In this document: one piece after another, positions 17,066 through 25,752 of the stretch | Numbering within the stretch: position 1 is the stretch's first letter | How the letters are laid out: each line of letters opens with the position of its first letter | DNA from: Stagnihabitans sp043738565 | GTDB lineage: Bacteria > Pseudomonadota > Alphaproteobacteria > Rhodobacterales > Rhodobacteraceae | Assembly: GCA_043738565.1 (NCBI GenBank) | Contig: JAYUGA010000323.1 | Coordinates: 32,809 to 96,808 of the forward strand | DNA: 64,000 nt | Direction of reading: 5' to 3' | The notes under the pieces: model-generated | Told to the model about the DNA's origin: nothing | Seen by the model: only the letters and a program-made list of their open reading frames with translations | The model's database searches: none | Position numbers and translations under genes: made by a program

Positions 17066-18016
17066 TCAGATTACGCCGCGCGGTGCCGCCGCCCGCCGCA
17101 GCCGGTCGTTGATCGCGCGGCCCAAGCCAATCTCCGGCACCGGCGCCACCGCAATCCCGCGCCCGGCCGCCAGCGCATCCGCCTGCCGCAGCAGGTGGAA
17201 CAGGTTCGCGGCCGCCTCGACCAGATCGCCCGAGGCTGACAGGTTCAGATCACACACCCCCGCCCCGAACCCCAGCCGCACCTCACCCGCCCGGACATCC
17301 ACCGCCGCCAGCCGCACCGCCGACACCGGCGCGTAATGCGACGCCAACTGCCCCGGCGCGTTGGGCCGCTCGGCACTCCCGCCCAGCGGCAGCGACCACC
17401 CCAGCACCGCCTCCAGCGCCTCGACCGCCACCCCGCCGGGGCGCAGCAATTGCGGGCGGTCCACCAGCCCCAGAATCGTCGATTCCACCCCAACCGCACA
17501 AGCACCACCGTCCAGCACCGCCGCAATCCGCCCGGCCAACCCGTCCAGCACATGGCCGGCCCGCGTCGGCGACACCCGCCCCGACGGATTGGCCGAGGGT
17601 GCCGCCAATGGCCCGCCGAATTCCCGCAACAGCGCCTGCGCCAGCGGATGCGCGGGCACGCGCAAAGCCACCGACCCAAGTTCCGCCGTCACCAGCGCCG
17701 ACAATCCCGCCTCCCGCAACGGCAGCACCAGCGTCAGCGGCCCCGGCCAGAACTGTGCGGCCACCGCCTCGGCCCGGGCATCGAACACCGCGAACTCCCG
17801 TGCCGCCGCAAGGTCCGGCACATGCACGATCAGCGGGTTGAACCGGGGCCGCGCTTTGGCCGCGAATATCCGCGCCACCGCCAGATCGGAGCGCGCATCG
17901 CCGCCCAGCCCGTAAACCGTCTCGGTCGGAAAGGCGACCAATGCCCCTTGGCGCAGCAGCACCGCCGCCCGCACCACCCCCGCCGCGTCCGGCGCTATCA
18001 GCTCTGTCGTGATCAT
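17066..18016 (-). CDS. tsaC: L-threonylcarbamoyladenylate synthase (Sua5/YrdC, two-domain form)
   Basis: A 316-residue protein with an N-terminal YrdC domain (LVAFPTETVYGLGGDA, KARPRFNPLIVHV, and SPTRAGHVLDGL) and a C-terminal Sua5 domain (from about residue 215). It makes threonylcarbamoyl-AMP for the universal t6A modification of tRNAs. The start at 18016 (MITTELIAPD) fits the family better than an in-frame ATG ten codons upstream. It is divergent from the acyl-CoA dehydrogenase gene. Confidence 0.93.
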   Translation of the reverse strand: MITTELIAPDAAGVVRAAVLLRQGALVAFPTETVYGLGGDARSDLAVARIFAAKARPRFNPLIVHVPDLAAAREFAVFDARAEAVAAQFWPGPLTLVLPLREAGLSALVTAELGSVALRVPAHPLAQALLREFGGPLAAPSANPSGRVSPTRAGHVLDGLAGRIAAVLDGGACAVGVESTILGLVDRPQLLRPGGVAVEALEAVLGWSLPLGGSAERPNAPGQLASHYAPVSAVRLAAVDVRAGEVRLGFGAGVCDLNLSASGDLVEAAANLFHLLRQADALAAGRGIAVAPVPEIGLGRAINDRLRRAAAPRGVI

Positions 18017-18120
18017 GGCGTGACGCAGCGTCTTTCTTGCTGGCAACCCGCAGGGGGTTAACGATTTCTCCTGACCCGCCGCATATCCTGCGGCCCCCGG
18101 TTTGCCAAGTCAGAGGCCCC

Positions 18121-19818
18121 ATGCCCTACCGCGCCCCCCTCGCCGATTTCCGCTTTCTGCTCGACCGCGTTTTGGGGTTTGCCGAGGTCACGGCGCAACC
18201 GCGCTTTGCCGATGCCACACCTGACACGGTGGACGCCATCCTGACCGAGGCGGGCAAACTGTGCGAATCCCTTGCCCCCCTGAACCGCGCCGGTGACAAG
18301 ACCCCGGCGCGGCTGGAAAACGGCGTGGTGCGCTGTTCGCCCGGTTTCGCCCAAGGCTTCCGCGCCATCGCCTCCGGCGGCTGGATCGGCATGGCCGCCA
18401 GCCCCGATCACGGCGGCATGGGCCTGCCGATGGCGCTGACCACCTGCGTCAATGACATGCTCGGCTCGGCCTGCCTTGCCCTGCAACTCAACCCGCTGAT
18501 GACGCAAGGCCAGATCGAGGCGCTGGAACACCACGCCAGCGCGGAAATCAAAACCCTCTACATCCCCAAGCTGATCGCCGGGGACTGGAACGGCACGATG
18601 AACCTGACCGAACCACAGGCAGGGTCGGATGTCGGGGCGCTGAAGACAAAAGCCAGCCCCAACAGTGATGGCACCTATGCCATCACCGGGCAGAAAATCT
18701 TCATCACCTGGGCCGACAATGACTTTACCGCCAACACCTGCCACCTCGTCCTTGCCCGTCTGACCGGCGCGCCCGATGGAACCAAAGGCATCAGCCTGTT
18801 CATGGTCCCCAAACTGATTCCAGATGCCGCAGGCAACCCCGGCCTGCGCAACACCGTCAAGGTTGTCAGTCTGGAGCATAAGCTGGGCCTGCACGGCTCG
18901 CCGACCGCCGTCCTGCAATACGATGCGGCGACGGGCTGGCTGGTGGGCGAGGAAAACAAGGGCATGGCGGCGATGTTCACCATGATGAACAACGCCCGCC
19001 TTGGCGTCGGCATGCAGGGCGTCGCGGTGGCAGAGGCGGCGTTTCAGCACGCGCTGGCCTATGCCCGCGACCGCAAACAGGGCCGCACGCCGAACGGTGC
19101 CACCGGCATCATCGACCATGCCGATGTCCGCCGCATGCTGGCCGAGATGAAGGCCGAGGTCTTCGCCGCCCGCGCCATCGGCCTGGCCTGTGCCGTGGCC
19201 ATCGACATGGCCCGCGCCACCCAAGATGCGCACTGGCAGGCCCGCGCCGCGTTGCTGACCCCCATCGCCAAGGCTTACGGCACCGACAGCGGCAACCATG
19301 TCGCGCAACTGGGCATTCAGGTTCACGGCGGCATGGGCTTCATCGAGGAAACCGGTGCGGCGCAATTTGCCCGGGATGTGCGCGTCACTTCGATCTACGA
19401 AGGCACCAACGGCATTCAGGCGATGGATCTGGTGGGCCGCAAGATGCTGGACGGTGGCGAGGCGGCGTTTCGGCTGATCGACGAAATGCAGGACGCGGCA
19501 GAGGCCGCCCGCGACACGCTGCCCGACCTAGCCACTCCGCTGTGGAACGCGGCAGAGGCGCTGCGCGAGGCGACCGAAAGCCTGCTGGCCCAAGAGGCGC
19601 AGGACCGTTTTGCAGGCTCGGTTCCCTATCTGAACGCTTTTGCCCGGGTGCTGGGCAGCCATTACCACTTGATCGCCGCCGGGGCCGATCCCGCCCGCAC
19701 ACCCTTGGCCCGGTTTGCCATCCGCCGCCTGCTGCCGCAACACGCCGCCCTTCTGGCCCAGTCCCGCGAAGGAGCCGCCGGTCTGTATGCCCTGACCGCC
19801 GAGGCGCTTGGGGCGTGA
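18121..19818 (+). CDS. Acyl-CoA dehydrogenase, DmdC-like
   Basis: A 565-residue FAD-dependent acyl-CoA dehydrogenase with the long C-terminal extension seen in the DmdC/AcdA2 group. It contains MNLTEPQAGSDVGALKTKA (the FAD/substrate loop), ITGQKIFITWADND, GVGMQGVAVAEAAFQHALAY, and the end signature QIQVHGGMGFIEET-like region at 390-410 with IYEGTNGIQAMDLVGRK (catalytic Glu). The group includes 3-methylmercaptopropionyl-CoA dehydrogenase in DMSP catabolism, but the substrate cannot be assigned from sequence. Coupled to the next gene by a GTGA overlap. Confidence 0.9.
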   Translation: MPYRAPLADFRFLLDRVLGFAEVTAQPRFADATPDTVDAILTEAGKLCESLAPLNRAGDKTPARLENGVVRCSPGFAQGFRAIASGGWIGMAASPDHGGMGLPMALTTCVNDMLGSACLALQLNPLMTQGQIEALEHHASAEIKTLYIPKLIAGDWNGTMNLTEPQAGSDVGALKTKASPNSDGTYAITGQKIFITWADNDFTANTCHLVLARLTGAPDGTKGISLFMVPKLIPDAAGNPGLRNTVKVVSLEHKLGLHGSPTAVLQYDAATGWLVGEENKGMAAMFTMMNNARLGVGMQGVAVAEAAFQHALAYARDRKQGRTPNGATGIIDHADVRRMLAEMKAEVFAARAIGLACAVAIDMARATQDAHWQARAALLTPIAKAYGTDSGNHVAQLGIQVHGGMGFIEETGAAQFARDVRVTSIYEGTNGIQAMDLVGRKMLDGGEAAFRLIDEMQDAAEAARDTLPDLATPLWNAAEALREATESLLAQEAQDRFAGSVPYLNAFARVLGSHYHLIAAGADPARTPLARFAIRRLLPQHAALLAQSREGAAGLYALTAEALGA

Positions 19819-20852
19819 CCGACGCCATCCTTTATCCGTTTAACGCGCCCCCCGGCGAAGGTGAGGCGATCAAGGTGGCCCCCGGCGTCCTCTGGCTGCG
19901 CCTGCCGCTGCCCCTGGCGCTGGGCCATGTGAATTGTTACGCGCTGGAGGATGCGGAGGGCTGGACGCTGGTCGATACCGGCATGGCCAGCAAACGGGGC
20001 CGCGCGATCTGGGCAGCGCTGCTGGCCGGGCCATTGCGCGGCAAACCGGTGCGCAGGCTGGTCGTGACCCACCACCACCCCGACCACATCGGCCTAGCGG
20101 GCTGGTTTCAGGCGCAGGGGGTGGAACTGATCATCCCCCGCACCGCCTGGCTTTACGCCCGCATGCTGACGCTGGACGAACACGCCCTGCCGCCGCCCGA
20201 ACAACTGCTGTTCTACCAGCGCGGCGGGATGGACGCGGCGCTGCTCGCCGTCAAGGCAACCGAGCGGCCCTTCAACTTCCGCGATGTGGTGGCGCCGTTG
20301 CCGCTGGGCTTCACCCGGATAAGCGAGGGCGACGTGATCACCGCAGGCGGCAGGCGCTGGTGCGTCAGGCTGGGGCAAGGCCACGCACCGGATCACGCGA
20401 CGCTGTGGAGCCTGGATGACAAACTGATCCTGGGCGGCGATCAGTTCCTGCCGACGATTTCACCCAACATCGGCGTCTATCCCACCGAACCCGAAGCCGA
20501 TCCGCTGTCGGGATGGCTGGCCGCCTCGCGCGGCTTTCTGCCCTTTGCGCAGGCGGACCACCTTGTGCTGCCCGGCCACAAACTGCCCTTCGCCGGCCTG
20601 CCGTTCCGGCTGCGCCAGATGGTCGAAAACCACGAAACCGGGCTGATCCGTTTGCAAGCGCACCTCACCACCCCGCGCACGGCCGTCGAATGTTTTCCTG
20701 TCCTCTACCGCCGCGAGATCGGCCCCGCCGACTTTGGTCTGGCACTGGTCGAGGCTATGGCCAACCTGAACTGCCTCTTGCAGCGCGGCATGGTTTCGCG
20801 TTGGCTTGGCACCGAGGGAGCCTGGCACTGGCAGGCAATCGCGGGGGGCTAG
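19815..20852 (+). CDS. MBL-fold metallo-hydrolase
   Basis: A 345-residue metallo-beta-lactamase-fold protein with THHHPDH at residues 85-91 (two-metal site), later metal ligands in GQGHAPDHATLW and LILGGDQFLP, and a C-terminal winged-helix-like extension. The GTG start at 19815 overlaps the preceding stop by four bases, so it is translationally coupled to the acyl-CoA dehydrogenase; the open frame upstream is antisense to nothing useful and lies inside that gene. Perhaps a thioesterase or glyoxalase-II-like hydrolase acting in the same pathway. Confidence 0.88.
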   Translation: MTDAILYPFNAPPGEGEAIKVAPGVLWLRLPLPLALGHVNCYALEDAEGWTLVDTGMASKRGRAIWAALLAGPLRGKPVRRLVVTHHHPDHIGLAGWFQAQGVELIIPRTAWLYARMLTLDEHALPPPEQLLFYQRGGMDAALLAVKATERPFNFRDVVAPLPLGFTRISEGDVITAGGRRWCVRLGQGHAPDHATLWSLDDKLILGGDQFLPTISPNIGVYPTEPEADPLSGWLAASRGFLPFAQADHLVLPGHKLPFAGLPFRLRQMVENHETGLIRLQAHLTTPRTAVECFPVLYRREIGPADFGLALVEAMANLNCLLQRGMVSRWLGTEGAWHWQAIAGG

Positions 20853-20853
20853 A

Positions 20854-21228
20854 ATGGCGAAGGCTGCGACAAAACCTGACAAGGCCCGCGTCAAATCCGC
20901 CGCCGAATGGGCCTATGACCGGGTGATCCTGTATATCCGCGAGTTTGAGAAACATCTGAACGCCGATCAGGAGGTGGCGATGGGCTTTGCCGGGTCCGAC
21001 GCCGGCGTGCTGCGGATCGAGGGTATGGGCTTTTGCGCGCCCGACATCCTGACCTTTTATGGCCGCGACGAAGACGGCGCCAGAACCCAGTTGATCCAGC
21101 ATGTCAGCCAGTTGTCGGTGATGCTGCACGCCCGCCCCAAAGCCGACCCGACCGAGGCGCCGCGCCGCATCGGGTTTCGCCTGAACGCAGGCTGGAGCGG
21201 CGGCGAATCGGGCGACGGATCGGCCTGA
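20854..21228 (+). CDS. DUF6173 family protein
   Basis: A 124-residue protein starting one base after the MBL gene. The sequence AAEWAYDRVILYIREFEKHL, IEGMGFCAPDILTFYGRDED and QLIQHVSQLSVML is the pattern that I recall for DUF6173 proteins of Rhodobacteraceae. The function is unknown. No signal peptide or membrane segment is visible. It likely belongs to the acyl-CoA dehydrogenase-MBL transcript. Confidence 0.72.
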   Translation: MAKAATKPDKARVKSAAEWAYDRVILYIREFEKHLNADQEVAMGFAGSDAGVLRIEGMGFCAPDILTFYGRDEDGARTQLIQHVSQLSVMLHARPKADPTEAPRRIGFRLNAGWSGGESGDGSA

Positions 21229-21323
21229 TCACCACCGGGCCGCAGGATTCCGCCTTGCCCCCGTGACAGGGCCGATTTATTCCGGTAAGCGCAATCAAAC
21301 GGATCAATCAAGGGGTTGGCATC

Positions 21324-21458
21324 ATGGCCGAATACAAACCGGGCAGCATGGATATCCGCGCCAAGGAAAAGGCGTTTGCAGGCTTTATCCGCATGGTCAC
21401 CTGGGGCGCGTGTATCGCGGTCCTGATTCTGATCGTGATGGCGCTGGCCGACGCGTGA
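21324..21458 (+). CDS. aa3-type cytochrome c oxidase subunit IV (44 aa)
   Basis: A very short gene: MAEYKPGSMDIRAKEKAFAG at the N-terminus, then one membrane helix (TWGACIAVLILIVMALADA). This matches the single-helix bacterial subunit IV found in Paracoccus and Rhodobacter aa3 oxidases, where it packs against subunits I-III without a catalytic role. An AAGGGG stretch lies about 7 bases before the ATG. The oxidase core genes are not in this window. Confidence 0.85.
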   Translation: MAEYKPGSMDIRAKEKAFAGFIRMVTWGACIAVLILIVMALADA

Positions 21459-21506
21459 CCCTGCGCCGGACGCGCGTTCCCCTGCCCCGCAACCGAGGAT
21501 AGCCTG

Positions 21507-22130
21507 ATGTTCCGCGTGATGATGAGCCTGGTTGTCCTGCTGGTGCTGGCCGCCTGTGGTGCCGACAACAAATGGGCTAGCGATGATGCAGTGGCGCGGG
21601 CGCGCTATGTCGATCCGGGCCGGCCGTCGATCACCCTGTTCACCTCGGTCAACACCCGCTCCAACACCGGGGCGCACAGCGGCCTGCTGATCAACGGCTC
21701 GCAGCGCGTGCTGTGGGATCCGGCAGGCTCGTTCGAACAGCCCAGCGTGCCGGAACGCAAGGACGTGCTGTATGGCATAACGCCGGTCATGCTCAGCTAT
21801 TACGTCGATTTCCAGGGCACCGCGCCGTTTCAGGTGGTCGAACAGACCGTCTATGTGACGCCCGAAGTGGCCGAGCGGGCGATGCAGGCGGCGATTGCGC
21901 ATGGCGCAGTGCCCAAGGCAGAATGCACCCGCGGGATTCTGGCGGTGCTGGACGGCGTGCCGGGGTTCGAGGGCCTGCCCGACACCTGGTTCCCGCGGGC
22001 GCTGTCCAAAGGGTTCGGCAAACTGCCCGGCGTGGTGGAGCGGACCCTGTCCTCGACCGATGGCGTGCTGAAACGCAGCCTGCCGGGTGCGCCGCTGTCG
22101 CCGCCGCCACCCGCGCCTGCGGCCGGGTGA
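21507..22130 (+). CDS. Hypothetical lipoprotein
   Basis: A 207-residue protein with a lipoprotein signal peptide: hydrophobic MFRVMMSLVVLLVLAACGAD with lipobox LAAC. The mature part contains ITLFTSVNTRSNTGAHSGLL and RVLWDPAGSF, suggesting a folded periplasmic domain, and ends in a proline-rich tail (SPPPPAPAAG). I recognise it as a conserved hypothetical of Rhodobacteraceae but know no function. Confidence 0.8.
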   Translation: MFRVMMSLVVLLVLAACGADNKWASDDAVARARYVDPGRPSITLFTSVNTRSNTGAHSGLLINGSQRVLWDPAGSFEQPSVPERKDVLYGITPVMLSYYVDFQGTAPFQVVEQTVYVTPEVAERAMQAAIAHGAVPKAECTRGILAVLDGVPGFEGLPDTWFPRALSKGFGKLPGVVERTLSSTDGVLKRSLPGAPLSPPPPAPAAG

Positions 22131-22178
22131 TCCGGTCGGCCCGGCTTGACCCATGATACATTCGGGCTGACTGGGGGG

Positions 22179-22769
22179 ATGGTGCGGATATTCGGGGTGA
22201 TCCTAGCCGGTGGTCAGGGGCGGCGGATGGGCGGGGCCGACAAGGCGCTGCTGTCCCTCGCCGGGCAAAGCCTGATCGCCCGCGTCGTGGACCGGTTGGA
22301 ACCGCAGGTCGAGGCGCTGGCGATCTCGGCCAATGGCGACCCTGACCGCTTTGCCAGCCTCGGCCTGCCCGTCCTGCCTGACCGTACCTCCTACGGCCCG
22401 CTGTCCGGCATCCTTGCCGCCATGATCTGGGCCGCCCCGCGCGGGGCCACAGCCGTCGTGTCCGCCCCGGTCGACTGCCCGTTTCTGCCGCAAGACCTGG
22501 TGCCGCGCCTGAGCCTTGCCGCCGAATCCACCGGCACGGCCCTTGCCGCCAGCGCTGGCATTCTGCATCCGACCTTCGGCCTGTGGCCCGTCACGCTTGC
22601 ACCCGCCCTTGCCGTCTTCCTCGCCTCCGGTGCCAAAGCCCGGGTCCGCGACTTTGCCAATGCCCAACACGCCGCCCGTTCCGATTTCCCCGAAGACGGT
22701 GGGTTCGCCAACGCCAACACGCCCGAAGACCTGCGCCGCTTCGAGGCCCTGATCCGGGGTGGGCCATGA
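22179..22769 (+). CDS. mobA: Molybdenum cofactor guanylyltransferase MobA
   Basis: A 196-residue nucleotidyltransferase with the N-terminal LAGGQGRRMGGADKALL motif and the APVDCPFLP metal-binding block (residues 92-100). MobA attaches GMP from GTP to molybdopterin to make the MGD cofactor for DMSO-reductase-family enzymes. The start at 22179 (MVRIFGVIL) is preferred to an upstream ATG. It overlaps mobB by four bases (ATGA). Confidence 0.93.
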   Translation: MVRIFGVILAGGQGRRMGGADKALLSLAGQSLIARVVDRLEPQVEALAISANGDPDRFASLGLPVLPDRTSYGPLSGILAAMIWAAPRGATAVVSAPVDCPFLPQDLVPRLSLAAESTGTALAASAGILHPTFGLWPVTLAPALAVFLASGAKARVRDFANAQHAARSDFPEDGGFANANTPEDLRRFEALIRGGP

Positions 22770-23260
22770 AAGTCTACGGCATCATCGGCTGGAAAAACGC
22801 CGGCAAGACCGGGCTGATGGAGCGTCTGGTTTCCGCGATCACCGCCCGGGGGTTCACCGTATCGACCGTCAAACATGTCCACCATGACGTCGATCTGGAC
22901 CAGCCCGGCAAGGACACCTTTCGCCACCGCCTTGCCGGTGCCGCCGAAGTCGTCCTCGCCTCTGCCCACCGCTTTGCCATCCTGCACGAACATCGCGGCC
23001 CGGAACCTGACCTGGCCACGATCCTGACCCGCCTGGCCCCGGTCGATCTGGTGCTGGTCGAAGGCTACAAACGCGATGCCCATCCCAAGATCGAAGTGTT
23101 CCGGCACCAGACCGGCCAAAGCCTGATTCAGCCCACCGATGCCCTGATCCGCGCCGTGGCGACCGATGCCACCCTGCCGCCGCTGCCAGTGCCAGTGCTG
23201 GACCTGAACGATACCGAGGCCATCGCCCGCTTCATCCTGCACGAGACTGGCCTTGCCTGA
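22766..23260 (+). CDS. mobB: Molybdopterin-guanine dinucleotide biosynthesis adaptor MobB
   Basis: A 164-residue P-loop GTP-binding protein with Walker A GWKNAGKTGL at residues 8-17 and the conserved STVKHVHHDVDLDQPGKDTF segment. MobB interacts with MobA and improves cofactor synthesis. It is coupled by ATGA overlap to mobA, and its 3' end overlaps the GNAT gene by eight bases. Confidence 0.93.
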   Translation: MKVYGIIGWKNAGKTGLMERLVSAITARGFTVSTVKHVHHDVDLDQPGKDTFRHRLAGAAEVVLASAHRFAILHEHRGPEPDLATILTRLAPVDLVLVEGYKRDAHPKIEVFRHQTGQSLIQPTDALIRAVATDATLPPLPVPVLDLNDTEAIARFILHETGLA

Positions 23261-23852
23261 CCGCCTTGCCGCCACCCTGCAAACCGGCTTGCCGGGTCAT
23301 CTGCGCCCGCAGGCGGCGCGGCTCTACTGGCAGGCGTTTGGCGGCAAACTCGGGCTGGTGCTGGGGCCGGAACCCCGCGCCCTGCGGTTTTTGCAGCGGG
23401 TGATGCGGCTGGATCATGTCATCTGTGCCATCGGCCCGGACGGAGCGCTGTTGGGCATCGCCGGCTTCAAGACGCCCGAGGGCAGCTTTGCAGCGGGCAA
23501 GGCCGCTGACCTCACCGCGATTTACGGGCGGTTCGGCGGGTTCTGGCGCCGGGTGCTGCTGGGCTGGCTGTCTGACGACATCGACAACAGCCGCTTCCTG
23601 CTCGACGGGCTGTGTGTGCAGGCCGAGATGCGCAGCCTTGGCCTTGGCGCGGCCCTCTTGGACGCCATCGCCGACGAGGCGCGCGCCCGGGGCTACACCG
23701 AGGTCCGGCTGGACGTGATCGACAGCAACTGGCGCGCCGTGGCCTTGTACAAACGCCAGGGCTTCACCGTCACCCGCCACCAGCACATCGGCCTGTTGCG
23801 CCATGTCTTCGGCTTTTCCTCCGCCACCACAATGGTGCGCCAACTGGAGTGA
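23253..23852 (+). CDS. GNAT family N-acetyltransferase
   Basis: A 199-residue acetyltransferase whose motif A region LDGLCVQAEMRSLGLGAALL and motif B LDVIDSNWRAVALYKRQGF are clear. The start is a TTG at 23253 overlapping mobB, so it is the third gene of the mob operon by position; a role in cofactor biosynthesis is not implied by the family. The acceptor is unknown. Confidence 0.85.
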   Translation: MPDRLAATLQTGLPGHLRPQAARLYWQAFGGKLGLVLGPEPRALRFLQRVMRLDHVICAIGPDGALLGIAGFKTPEGSFAAGKAADLTAIYGRFGGFWRRVLLGWLSDDIDNSRFLLDGLCVQAEMRSLGLGAALLDAIADEARARGYTEVRLDVIDSNWRAVALYKRQGFTVTRHQHIGLLRHVFGFSSATTMVRQLE

Positions 23853-23887
23853 CAGGCTAGGCCACTAAAACTAAACTCTGATTTCGC

Positions 23888-23980
23888 CTTACATATTGGT
23901 CCAAATATCCCGCGGGTCGAGCCAGTGTTTCGCCATTGGTCCGAAAAGCGCTGGCGAGGGGGGGTGAAACCCCCGGCGCT
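23888..23980 (+). repeat. Dispersed intergenic repeat, copy 4, with distal hairpin
   Basis: CTTACATATTGGTCCAAATA then TCCCGCGGGTC at 23888-23917, with a separate GGGGGG-TGAA-ACCCCC hairpin around 23957-23975. It lies in the 145-bp gap between the convergent GNAT and hypothetical membrane protein genes. Confidence 0.65.
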
Positions 23981-23997
23981 TGACCTCAGGTACCACC

Positions 23998-25014
23998 CTA
24001 GTCAAACGTCCCCGTCACCCGCCCGAACAGCATGAACGCTCGCGCCGTCCGCGTTTCGGCCAGGTCGGACAGTTCGGCATCACTGGCATTGGGCTCGAAC
24101 GCCGCAAAGGTCTTGTCGAACGAGCGCAGAAAATGGTGCGCCGCATCCCGAAACACCGCATCCTCGCGCATCCGCCCCGCTGTCAGCGCCAGACTGGACC
24201 GATCCCGGATACCGCCCAAAGCCGCAATCGTCCGGCCGCGCTCGCCCCCGGCAAACTTGCGCCACACCTCTGGCCGCGCCCGGTCGGGCTTCAGATCGTC
24301 CATATAGATGCCCTCCTGGCTCAGCAGCGTCAGCACATCCTGCGCTGCGCGGATCAGCTTGGCCGTGCTGCGATCCTCCAGCGCCAGCCGCAGGGCGCGG
24401 AACCCCGGCTTGTCATCGGGGTTTTCGGGAAATTGCAGCGCGGTGATGAAATCCGCCACCGACAACGGTGCCCGCAGGTCCTCGGCCGGGGTGCCCAGGG
24501 CCAGACCCGGCTGCTCTTCACTCGCCAAGGGCCGCGGCACCGCCAGCGCCGCCTTGCGGTCGGCCGAGGGCACCGACAGCGCGGTATCCCGCCGCGAACT
24601 GAAGGTGGCCAGCGCGGATTCGGTATGCCGGGCCGAGGCCGCCAATTCGTCCAGCTTGCGCTCGACCGAGGGTTTCAGCGCCGCCGCCGTCGCCGCCTGC
24701 TGGCTTTGCACATAGGCCAGCCGCATCGCATCGACCGTCGCCTGCAACCGCGCCGCCTCGACCCGCAGCGCCCGAACCGAGCGCAGCGTCGTCACCGCCG
24801 CCCAGATCAGCGCCAGCGGCAGGAACACGATCAGCAGGGTCAGCACCAGCCCCAGCGACCCGGTGTCCTGCGGCCCGGTCCAGACATAGGCCGCCACCGC
24901 GACGACCCAGACCACCGACATCGCCGCCGCCATCCAGTCCATCGCACTGAACCCGGCGGGGCCGGTGGCGGTGATGCGCCCGAAATCGAGCGGTGGGTCT
25001 TCCGGCTTGGTCAC
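23998..25014 (-). CDS. Conserved hypothetical membrane protein with coiled coil
   Basis: A 338-residue protein with two adjacent membrane segments near the N-terminus (residues 25-46 and 52-78: WMAAAMSVVWVVAVAAYVW and GLVLTLLIVFLPLALIWAAV), then a likely coiled coil (SVRALRVEAARLQATVDAMR) and a soluble C-terminal domain. I recognise no catalytic motif. It is 15 bases downstream of greA on the same strand and may be co-transcribed with it. The topology suggests an inner-membrane anchored cytoplasmic protein. Confidence 0.72.
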   Translation of the reverse strand: MTKPEDPPLDFGRITATGPAGFSAMDWMAAAMSVVWVVAVAAYVWTGPQDTGSLGLVLTLLIVFLPLALIWAAVTTLRSVRALRVEAARLQATVDAMRLAYVQSQQAATAAALKPSVERKLDELAASARHTESALATFSSRRDTALSVPSADRKAALAVPRPLASEEQPGLALGTPAEDLRAPLSVADFITALQFPENPDDKPGFRALRLALEDRSTAKLIRAAQDVLTLLSQEGIYMDDLKPDRARPEVWRKFAGGERGRTIAALGGIRDRSSLALTAGRMREDAVFRDAAHHFLRSFDKTFAAFEPNASDAELSDLAETRTARAFMLFGRVTGTFD

Positions 25015-25029
25015 TCTGTCACCCGACTC

Positions 25030-25500
25030 TCAGATGAAACGAATGCTCAGGATTTCATAATTGCGCTGGCCGCCCGGCGATTTGACCTCGACCGAATCGC
25101 CCGCGTCCTTGCCGATCAAAGCCCGCGCCAGGGGCGAGCGGATGTTCAGCAACCCGTTCTCGATATCCGCCTCCGGCTCGCCAACAATCTGGTAACTCTT
25201 TTCCTCGCCCGAATCCTCATCGGCCAGCTTGACGGTCGCACCGAATTTGACCGACCCCGAGAACCTGGTCGGATCAATCACCTCGGCCAGCGACACCAGC
25301 GCCTCCAGCTCCTTGATCCGGCCCTCGATGAAGCTCTGCTTTTCGCGCGCGGCGTGGTATTCGGCGTTTTCCGACAGATCGCCATGCTCGCGGGCTTCCG
25401 CAATGGCGCGGATCACGGCGGGGCGTTCCACCGATTTCAGCAGCTTCAACTCGTCGTCCAGCGCGATAAAGCCGCGCCGGGTCATCGGAATTTTGTCCAT
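25030..25500 (-). CDS. greA: Transcription elongation factor GreA
   Basis: A 156-residue GreA beginning MDKIPMTRRGFIALDDELKL. The N-terminal coiled coil carries the acidic tip residues (LSENAEYHAAREKQ, D and E at the loop), and the C-terminal FKBP-like domain includes NIRSPLARALIGKDAGDSVE. It stimulates cleavage of backtracked transcripts by RNA polymerase. Two adjacent in-frame ATGs (25503 and 25500) could serve; the second gives the family N-terminus. Confidence 0.95.
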   Translation of the reverse strand: MDKIPMTRRGFIALDDELKLLKSVERPAVIRAIAEAREHGDLSENAEYHAAREKQSFIEGRIKELEALVSLAEVIDPTRFSGSVKFGATVKLADEDSGEEKSYQIVGEPEADIENGLLNIRSPLARALIGKDAGDSVEVKSPGGQRNYEILSIRFI

Positions 25501-25752
25501 CATTCCACTCGCGCAAATAACCAGGCTGCAAACAACAAGGCCACGGTCCGGGCGGGACCATGACCTTGTGCTGCTGGCTTCACAAAAGCCCCATGACCGC
25601 ACAGATTGCAAGGGGCAGGACGCGAATTAACGGCACAAGGTCGCGCAAGTGGTAGAATATTGCCGCCAGCCCGCAACGCTGTGCCCCGATTGACCCCGCC
25701 TGCGCCTTGGGGCAATGACAAAGGGCAGATTTCGGGACCGAAGGGGAAGACC